The position numbers and the translations under genes are program-made. Of a stretch of DNA of 64,000 nucleotides, positions 57,407-64,000 are shown piece by piece. Location of the stretch: the NCBI GenBank assembly GCA_903945495.1, contig CAJAVU010000002.1, positions 1 through 64,000 on the forward strand, given 5' to 3'. The notes beneath the pieces are model-generated. The model had not been told where the DNA came from. It saw only the letters and a program-made list of their open reading frames with translations, and searched no databases. The stretch's first letter is position 1; each line of letters begins with the position of its first letter. The stretch comes from an uncultured Flavobacteriales bacterium. Its GTDB lineage: Bacteria; Bacteroidota; Bacteroidia; Flavobacteriales_D; Crocinitomicaceae.

Positions 57407-59515
57407 ATGATGAGAAAACTACTACTATTTTTTGGGCTACTTATGCTCTCACAATCCAATCTTTATGGTCAATGTACAACAACAAATGCAACGTCTTGTG
57501 TTTGTGAAGATGGTACAGCCAACTGTTTATTGTTGCCAGATATTACTGCTTCTTGGAAGGGTATTAGTAACAATGGATATATCGAATATCCTCAAACCGG
57601 TGCTGGAACAAATTATGCTGGTCAAGGGCCAGACGATGGTCGTTTGAGAGTTTCAGGTTCAACACCAAACATAGGTCACGGTTCATTTACGGTAAGAGGA
57701 CAAGATGCCAATGGAAACCGAACGTTTCTTTGCGGAAATGATACTGTATTTAATGTCCCAGCAAGCGGTGCTTTTACTTGTCCAAACGGGTATCAGAATC
57801 CGAAACAATTAATTACGCAGCGTATTTATAAAAAGGATGGAAATGCAATGACGTATGTCGATCAATATGCGGGAAGCGTTACGTATCACCCGTCTCATGG
57901 TCACAATCACGTGGATGATTGGGCAGTAATGACATTGAGAATTCCTACTTCAGATCCAAATCCTTTAAGTTGGCCAATCGTCGGCACTGGAGCAAAAATT
58001 GGATTCTGTTTGATGGATTACGGACAATGTGGTAGTGCGGGAAGTACATATGATGGACACTGTCGAGATGATAATACTGTTTATTTAGGTGGAAATACTT
58101 TACACAATGTTGATTTTCCAAACTGGAATTTGGGTGGTGGAAATTACAATTGCTCGGTAATCGAACAAGGAATTTCTTCTGGTTGGACAGATGTTTATGG
58201 CAAACACCTGGATGGAATGTGGATCAATGTTCCACCAAATACATGTAATGGTGATTATTACATTGTTTTAGAAGTAGATAAAAACAATATCTTCCTTGAA
58301 GAAAATGACAATAATAATTTTACAGCTGTCCCGGTAACATTGACAATGCAACATCCAGCAGGAACACCTCAAGCTCCTATTATTTCTTCAAATAACTCAA
58401 ATAATTTGTGTGAAGGACAAACAATTACGCTTACAGCAACTGCTGGTACAAGTTTTTTATGGTCGACAGGTGACACTACTCAAAGTATTACTGTTTCACA
58501 AGCCGGATCGTATACATGTGAGGTTACAAACTTCTGTGGCACAAATACATCGAATCCATTCATTGTGAATAACGTTATTCCAAACCCTCCAAGTACAATT
58601 GGCGATACAGTTTGTTTTTCAGGAATTGCTCAATTATCAGCAAATGCATCTGGAAATGTAACATGGTATGATGAAAACGGATTGTATGTTGGCACAGGTT
58701 CAACATTTACAACTCCAACGATTTCAGCGTCGACAACTTATTTTGTTCAAAACACTGATACATATGCAGATACTTCTAACGCTGAGCCGTTTACAAACGG
58801 AATTGGAGGAGGAGGATATGTGAATTCAGAGCAATACGAAGTATTTAATAGTTATATAAACTCTACACTTAGTTCTGTTTTGGTTTATGCTCAAAGTGCA
58901 GGAAGTGTAACAATTCAGCTACAAGATGAGACTGGTGGAGTTTTAGCAACAACAACAGCAACAGTTCCGGCTGGGTCCAGTCGTGTGAATTTGAATTTTG
59001 CAATTCCAATCGATTCGAACCTTCGCCTTGTAGGAAAAAATATAACTACCGGAACAGGATTGTATCGGAACAATAACTCTGGAACCTATCCTTATGATAT
59101 GACAGGTGTTTTATCAATCGTTGGTGCTTCCGCTGGTGCTTCTTACTATTACTATTTCTATGATTGGGAAATTTTAAGACAAAACAGTACGTGTTCTAGT
59201 GAATTAGTTCCTGTTACCGCTGTTGTAAGTACGTGTGCTGGTTTAGCTGAAAACACTCCATTCAAAAATTCAATTAAAGTTGCACCAAATCCTTCAAATG
59301 GACAATTCAATGTACAATTTCAAACAGGATATTCTGGAGAGATTTATGCTGAAATGTACAATTTAGTTGGTGAAAAAGTCTATACAACAAATTTAAATCA
59401 CCATGAAGGAATGAATTCTTTTTCAGTGAATACGTCGAATTTGTCAAAAGGAGTTTATATGTTTACCCTAGTGTTTGAAGGTAAAAATTACACTTCTCGA
59501 TTGATAATTAATTAA
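57407..59515 (+). CDS. Secreted lysyl-oxidase-like protein with Ig-like segments and T9SS type A sorting domain
   Basis: Signal peptide LSQSNLYGQ; YHPSHGHNHVDDWAVMTLR, GAKIGFCLMDYGQC, DVYGKHLDGMWINVPPNTCNGDYYIVLEVDKNNIFLEENDNNNF; C-terminal VAPNPSNGQFNVQF...GVYMFTLVFEGKNYTSRLIIN. Confidence 0.8.
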   Translation: MMRKLLLFFGLLMLSQSNLYGQCTTTNATSCVCEDGTANCLLLPDITASWKGISNNGYIEYPQTGAGTNYAGQGPDDGRLRVSGSTPNIGHGSFTVRGQDANGNRTFLCGNDTVFNVPASGAFTCPNGYQNPKQLITQRIYKKDGNAMTYVDQYAGSVTYHPSHGHNHVDDWAVMTLRIPTSDPNPLSWPIVGTGAKIGFCLMDYGQCGSAGSTYDGHCRDDNTVYLGGNTLHNVDFPNWNLGGGNYNCSVIEQGISSGWTDVYGKHLDGMWINVPPNTCNGDYYIVLEVDKNNIFLEENDNNNFTAVPVTLTMQHPAGTPQAPIISSNNSNNLCEGQTITLTATAGTSFLWSTGDTTQSITVSQAGSYTCEVTNFCGTNTSNPFIVNNVIPNPPSTIGDTVCFSGIAQLSANASGNVTWYDENGLYVGTGSTFTTPTISASTTYFVQNTDTYADTSNAEPFTNGIGGGGYVNSEQYEVFNSYINSTLSSVLVYAQSAGSVTIQLQDETGGVLATTTATVPAGSSRVNLNFAIPIDSNLRLVGKNITTGTGLYRNNNSGTYPYDMTGVLSIVGASAGASYYYYFYDWEILRQNSTCSSELVPVTAVVSTCAGLAENTPFKNSIKVAPNPSNGQFNVQFQTGYSGEIYAEMYNLVGEKVYTTNLNHHEGMNSFSVNTSNLSKGVYMFTLVFEGKNYTSRLIIN

Positions 59516-60771
59516 TGAAATTTATAAAAAATATACTTTTTATGCTTCCGTTACTTGTTAGTAACGGAAGTTTTTTTTTCGCACAAACGATCACTGATTT
59601 TACTGTTTTCGATGAAGCCAATTCACTGCTTCCTAATAACACCATTCGTTGCTTATTAGTTGATCATGACAACATACTTTGGATAGGAACAGATCATGGC
59701 TTGGCTAAATTAGATCAAGGTGTTTGGGAAATATACAATACAACAAACTCTGGTTTAACCGACGATTATGTTCGTGCATTAGAAGTGGATAGTTTGAATC
59801 ATTTATGGGTAGGAACAACATTAAGCGGAATCTTTAAATTCGATGGTGTAAACTGGGAAAATTATACTACCTCTAATTCTGGGTTACAAGATAATTTCAT
59901 TCGAACAATTAAAGTTGACCAACTTGGTAATAAATGGATAGGAACGGTCGAAGGATTTTCATGTTTCAACCAATCTGGATGGACAACATGGACGATTTCG
60001 AATGCTGGAATTCTATCAAACAACATTACATCGTTTGCGATTGATGAAAATCAGCAAAAATACATTGGAACAATCAATGGAGGTTTGATTTACATGGAAC
60101 CAACAAACGTATTACAAGTATATACCTTATTAAATGCAGGAGTGCCTGACAATTCAGTGATTTCTATTCAACTTGATGCAACGAATAAACCATGGTTTGC
60201 TAGCACGGCTCAAGGGTTATTTACGGATGTTGGTAATCAAACTTGGCTTTCATTGAATGTTGCAAATTCAGCTTTACCATCAAATAGCCTAACGGCTTTT
60301 GAAATAGATCGTGACCAAAATTTTATCATCGGAACACATCAAAATGGAGTTGTTATAAGAACTCACGATGCGCTTTGGTCCAATTTCACCGTAAACAATT
60401 CCGAATTACCTGAGAATCATATTTTGTCAATAACCAAAGACTCCAATGATATCATTTGGATTGGGACCTACTCGAAAGGATTGGTTCGAATGGAACAAGG
60501 AGAAACAGGAATAGATGAGGTGATTCATGAAGCATTAAACGTATTTCCTAATCCTGTTCAATCCAATCAACAAATTTATTTTTCGAAATTACTGAACTGT
60601 GATCTATTAGAAATCAAAGACTTAACTGGAAAAAAGGTGTTTTTAGATGAAACAAATTGGACAAATCAGAGTTATCATCTACCTGATTTAATTTCAGGAA
60701 CATACCATGTTCGGATTTTAGCTGATTCAGAACAGTATATTTTTCGCTTAAACGTTTTTGGCGCCTATTAG
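59515..60771 (+). CDS. Secreted two-component-regulator-type beta-propeller protein with T9SS-like C-terminus
   Basis: Propeller repeats (LLVDHDNILWIGTDHGLAKLDQGVWEIY, KVDQLGNKWIGTVEGFSCF, ...IWIGTYSKGLVRME); C-terminal NVFPNPVQSNQQIYFSKL. Confidence 0.88.
   Translation: MKFIKNILFMLPLLVSNGSFFFAQTITDFTVFDEANSLLPNNTIRCLLVDHDNILWIGTDHGLAKLDQGVWEIYNTTNSGLTDDYVRALEVDSLNHLWVGTTLSGIFKFDGVNWENYTTSNSGLQDNFIRTIKVDQLGNKWIGTVEGFSCFNQSGWTTWTISNAGILSNNITSFAIDENQQKYIGTINGGLIYMEPTNVLQVYTLLNAGVPDNSVISIQLDATNKPWFASTAQGLFTDVGNQTWLSLNVANSALPSNSLTAFEIDRDQNFIIGTHQNGVVIRTHDALWSNFTVNNSELPENHILSITKDSNDIIWIGTYSKGLVRMEQGETGIDEVIHEALNVFPNPVQSNQQIYFSKLLNCDLLEIKDLTGKKVFLDETNWTNQSYHLPDLISGTYHVRILADSEQYIFRLNVFGAY
59545..59579 (+). 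terminator. Intrinsic-terminator-like hairpin inside the signal-peptide codons of the propeller gene
   Basis: CTTCCGTTAC TTGTTA GTAACGGAAG TTTTTTTTT: perfect 10-bp stem, 6-nt loop, T9 tract. Confidence 0.75.
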
Positions 60772-60922
60772 GCGCAGAATGGATATATGACTTTTATCAT
60801 GTTTTCATTTGAATTTTATCATTTCTAAACCTTTTCGTTTACTTTTTCTTTGCAAGGATGAAGAGCCCTCGATTTCAAGAAGGTTATTTCTAATCAAGCA
60901 ATTAACTTAAAACGAATTGAAA

Positions 60923-61858
60923 ATGAGTACTATCGCACCTTCAAAAGAACAGCTTTTAGCTGAGTTTGAATCGAAAATAGCTGCTGAAATGAAAATTGAG
61001 CCAAGAGATTGGATGCCGGATGAATACCGTCAGCACTTAGTTCGTCAAATTTCGCAACATGCACATTCAGAAGTTATTGGTATGCAACCAGAGGGAAACT
61101 GGATAACGCGTGCCCCATCTTTAAGAAGTAAAAAAATACTTTTGGCCAAAATTCAAGATGAAGGTGGTCATGGTTTATATCTATACAGTGCTGCTGAAAC
61201 CTTAGGAATTAGCCGTGAGCAATTTATTCAATGGTTGCACGTAGGAAAAGCAAAATATTCTTCAGTCTTTAATTATCCAGCATTGAATTGGGCTGATATT
61301 GGCGCAATTGGATGGCTTGTTGATGGTGCTGCAATTACGAATCAAGTTTCGTTGCAACGTACATCGTATGGCCCATACTCAAGAGCAATGGTAAAAATTT
61401 GTAAAGAGGAATCGTTTCACCAACGTCAAGGGTACGAAATCATGTGGAAAATGATGGAAGGAACGAAAGATCAACAACAAATGGCGCAAGATGCGTTGAA
61501 TCGTTGGTGGTGGCCAGCATTGATGATGTTCGGACCTCATGACAATGAATCAGCGAATACTTCCAATGCAATGAAATGGAAAATCAAACGCGAATCAAAT
61601 GATCAATTGCGTGAGAAATTCATCAATAAAACAATTCCACAGGCTGAATTAATTGGCTTGAAAGTGCCTGATGCTAATCTTCAATTGTTGGATGATGAAA
61701 CCTACAAACACGGAGATATTGACTGGAATGAATTCTGGGAAGTGGTTAAAGGTAATGGACCTTGCAATCAACAACGCTTAGAACATCACAAACGCGCGCA
61801 TGACAATGGAGCATGGGTAAGAGAAACAGCTTATGTAGCTGGATTAAATCAAAAATAA
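60923..61858 (+). CDS. paaA: 1,2-phenylacetyl-CoA epoxidase subunit PaaA
   Basis: [72 protein letters not shown] 60923 preferred over 60917. Confidence 0.96.
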   Translation: MSTIAPSKEQLLAEFESKIAAEMKIEPRDWMPDEYRQHLVRQISQHAHSEVIGMQPEGNWITRAPSLRSKKILLAKIQDEGGHGLYLYSAAETLGISREQFIQWLHVGKAKYSSVFNYPALNWADIGAIGWLVDGAAITNQVSLQRTSYGPYSRAMVKICKEESFHQRQGYEIMWKMMEGTKDQQQMAQDALNRWWWPALMMFGPHDNESANTSNAMKWKIKRESNDQLREKFINKTIPQAELIGLKVPDANLQLLDDETYKHGDIDWNEFWEVVKGNGPCNQQRLEHHKRAHDNGAWVRETAYVAGLNQK

Positions 61859-61862
61859 GAAA

Positions 61863-62306
61863 ATGAACAAACAACTTTTGCATCATCATTTAATTCAAAG
61901 TCAAGAAGAAATTATTCAAGACTTACGTGAAAAAATAACTTCTTCAAACGGAATGGTCGATATCGACGAAACAGATACGATAGATCCTGAGGATTTGTCG
62001 CATCAGACAGAGTCGGGTGAAATGAAACATTTGTTTGAGAAAAAACTTTTCCGTGCAGAAGTTGAATTGGAACAATTAAAAAACATGAATGTCGAACCTA
62101 AAACTTCTGTTGAAGCTGGAGCGTTTGTGTCAACCGAAAAATTTCATTTTTTCGTTGGCCATGCAACCATGCCGTTCGATTTTGAAGGTAAACACATTAT
62201 CGGCATCTCTGTTGATTCGCCAATCTTCCCGACAATGAAAGGGAAGGGGCATGGAGATTCTTTTTCTCATGCAGGCAATGATTATACGATTTTAGAAATT
62301 AATTAA
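61863..62306 (+). CDS. GreA/GreB-like coiled-coil protein encoded between paaA and paaB
   Basis: Coiled coil with acidic centre (DIDETDTIDPEDLSHQTESGEM) and C-terminal domain matching the 45403..45867 protein in pattern. Confidence 0.6.
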   Translation: MNKQLLHHHLIQSQEEIIQDLREKITSSNGMVDIDETDTIDPEDLSHQTESGEMKHLFEKKLFRAEVELEQLKNMNVEPKTSVEAGAFVSTEKFHFFVGHATMPFDFEGKHIIGISVDSPIFPTMKGKGHGDSFSHAGNDYTILEIN

Positions 62307-62319
62307 AAAACTTTAGAAA

Positions 62320-62613
62320 ATGGAAGCATCAGAATCACAAGGACAATTATGGGAGGTTTTCATCCAATCAAAACCAGGTCAAGCATTTAAACACGTTGGT
62401 AGTGTTCATGCTTACGATAAAGATTTGGCAGTTGAAAACGCACGTGATATTTACACAAGAAGAGGAGAAGGAACAGGCTTATGGGTTGTTCCAGGAAAAG
62501 AAATCGTTGCGGTAACAATTAACGAGGCGGAATATTTCTTTGAACCAATTGACGAGAAAATTTACCGTCACCCAACTTTTTACGATTTACCAGAAGGTGT
62601 TAAACAAATGTAA
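62320..62613 (+). CDS. paaB: 1,2-phenylacetyl-CoA epoxidase subunit PaaB
   Basis: LWEVFIQSKPGQAFKHVGSVHAYDKDLAVENARDIYTRRGEGTGLWVVP. Confidence 0.95.
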   Translation: MEASESQGQLWEVFIQSKPGQAFKHVGSVHAYDKDLAVENARDIYTRRGEGTGLWVVPGKEIVAVTINEAEYFFEPIDEKIYRHPTFYDLPEGVKQM

Positions 62614-62622
62614 TTCGGAGCG

Positions 62623-63372
62623 ATGGAAACGAAACTAAACTATTATCTACAGATAGCAGACAATGCCTTGATTTTAAGTCATCGTTTGAGCGAGTATTCT
62701 AGCCATGGTCCATTCTTAGAAGAAGACTTGGCGAATACAAATGTTGCCTTGGATTTAATTGGAATCGCTGAGTCAATTTATAATGAATGTGCACGTATTG
62801 AAGGAAAAGGAAGAATTGGAGACGATTTCCCGTACCGTCGTGGTGAGCATGAATTCTACAATTGTTTGTTGGTGGAACAGCCAAATCGCGACTTTGCGTT
62901 TATTATGGTTCGCCAGTTTTTAACAGATGCATTCAACTTTTATTTCTATTCTGAAATGACGAAAAGCAAGGATCAATTCTTGCAAGCTATCGGATTTAAA
63001 GCCATCAAACAAGTGACGTATCATTTGCGTCGTAGCTCTGAATGGATGATTCGTTTGGGAGCAGGAACTGAATTAGCGAATGGTAAAACACAATTTGCAT
63101 TAGATACCTTGTGGAGATACTCACAAGAGTTTTTCGTTGCAAGTGAAGCAGAGGCCGCAATGATTAAAGCGGGAATTGGTGTAGATTTGGAAGTTGTAAA
63201 AGAATTATGGTTCCAAAAAGTAAGAGAAATACTTTACATGTCACATTTATCGATACCTGAAAACCAATTCCAATTGAATGGAGGTAAACAAGGTAAACAT
63301 TCAGAAAATTTAGGATTTATATTGACAGAAATGCAATATTTACCAAGCAAATATCCCGAGGCAAAATGGTAG
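62623..63372 (+). CDS. paaC: 1,2-phenylacetyl-CoA epoxidase subunit PaaC
   Basis: LILSHRLSEYSSHGPFLEEDLANTNVALDLIGIAESIYNE; RRGEHEFYNCLLVEQPNRDFAFIMVRQFL. Confidence 0.95.
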   Translation: METKLNYYLQIADNALILSHRLSEYSSHGPFLEEDLANTNVALDLIGIAESIYNECARIEGKGRIGDDFPYRRGEHEFYNCLLVEQPNRDFAFIMVRQFLTDAFNFYFYSEMTKSKDQFLQAIGFKAIKQVTYHLRRSSEWMIRLGAGTELANGKTQFALDTLWRYSQEFFVASEAEAAMIKAGIGVDLEVVKELWFQKVREILYMSHLSIPENQFQLNGGKQGKHSENLGFILTEMQYLPSKYPEAKW

Positions 63373-63374
63373 GA

Positions 63375-64000
63375 TTAACGTCCAGCCAATTGCATTAATT
63401 TCTCATTATCAATTATTTCAAGTTTGCGGGTGTGAATTTCAATCATGCCCTCATCCTTGAAATCTTTCAATAAACGAATCAAGGTCTCGGTTGCTGTACC
63501 AACAAAGTTGGCCATGTCTTCACGTGTCAAATTGATTTGCTCTTCACCATAAATATCGCCTAAAATCAACAAAGCAAATGCTAAACGTTCACGCACCGAT
63601 TTTTGAGCCATGTTTGTAATGAAAATTGCACGATCACCTAATTCTTTCGATAATTCTTTCATGATACCATTACGCAGCGTTACGTTCGTATCAATCATGT
63701 TTAAGAAATCTTCTTTGCCGATAAAACAAATATTACATTCTTCTAAAGTTGAGGCTGAAACTTTGTATGGTTCACCACTGAACATAGCACGGAAACCAAT
63801 GATTTCTCCTTCTTTCGCAATGTGAATGATTTGTTCTTTTCCTTCGTCCCCGCGTGTAAAGATTTTAACTTTTCCTTGATTCAAACAAAAGACACCACGT
63901 GGGAAACTTCCCTCAATAAATATTGGTTGACTTTTTTTATAGTAAGCGCACGCTTTTTGTTCGTCAACTTGCGATACTTCGTGGTCACAAAAATTACCGA
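63375..64000 (-). CDS. Crp/Fnr-family transcriptional regulator, N-terminus outside window
   Basis: Track start is a TTG; the frame is open to the window edge (GNFCDHEVSQVDEQKACAYYKKSQPIFIEGSFPRGVFCLNQGKVKIF...). C-terminal HTH LTREDMANFVGTATETLIRLLKDFKDEG. Confidence 0.88.
   Translation of the reverse strand, partial: GNFCDHEVSQVDEQKACAYYKKSQPIFIEGSFPRGVFCLNQGKVKIFTRGDEGKEQIIHIAKEGEIIGFRAMFSGEPYKVSASTLEECNICFIGKEDFLNMIDTNVTLRNGIMKELSKELGDRAIFITNMAQKSVRERLAFALLILGDIYGEEQINLTREDMANFVGTATETLIRLLKDFKDEGMIEIHTRKLEIIDNEKLMQLAGR

Noticed and set aside
57432-57647. 71-aa ORF overlapping the start of the lysyl-oxidase-like gene
   Set aside because: Different frame inside a long CDS with a convincing signal peptide; no support.

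Overview
Chromosomal window from a Bacteroidota genome, probably Flavobacteriales. The lineage is inferred from gldF/gldG, T9SS sorting domains, TAnnTTTG promoter boxes and low GC. No rRNA, tRNA, CRISPR, prophage or transposase was recognised. Main blocks: (1) about 1-15.3 kb, a surface-glycan locus with a complete-looking nonulosonic (legionaminic-type) acid set (legB/legC/neuD/neuB/neuC/ptmE-like/neuA). It is followed by an SGNH protein, two Gfo/Idh oxidoreductases, a GT42-like putative NulO transferase, an FkbM methyltransferase, a GT4 and a flippase. (2) About 15.4-42.9 kb, mostly housekeeping: alaS, dnaK, kup, thrS-infC-rpmI-rplT, comEC, dnaN, gldF/gldG, csp, SAM hydrolase, phoH, purC, ccsBA, bshB1. 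(3) About 42.9-57.3 kb, mixed: T9SS proteins, a Gre-like factor, a second flippase/GT4 pair, a cysteine desulfurase, a DtxR-family regulator divergent from a TonB receptor, a VanX-like peptidase, an aminotransferase and DUF983-Crp/Fnr. (4) About 57.4-64 kb, a secreted lysyl-oxidase-like protein translationally overlapping a beta-propeller protein, then paaA-[Gre-like]-paaB-paaC and a Crp/Fnr gene cut by the window edge. The most interesting signals are: a perfect intrinsic-terminator sequence inside the signal-peptide codons of the gene downstream of the lysyl oxidase; the lysyl-oxidase-like protein itself; a Gre-like factor inside the paa operon, with a paralogue elsewhere in the window; the putative NulO transferase; and a short repeat placed directly after the stop codons of both dnaK and infC. 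All calls come from reading the sequence and the supplied translations. No database search was run.
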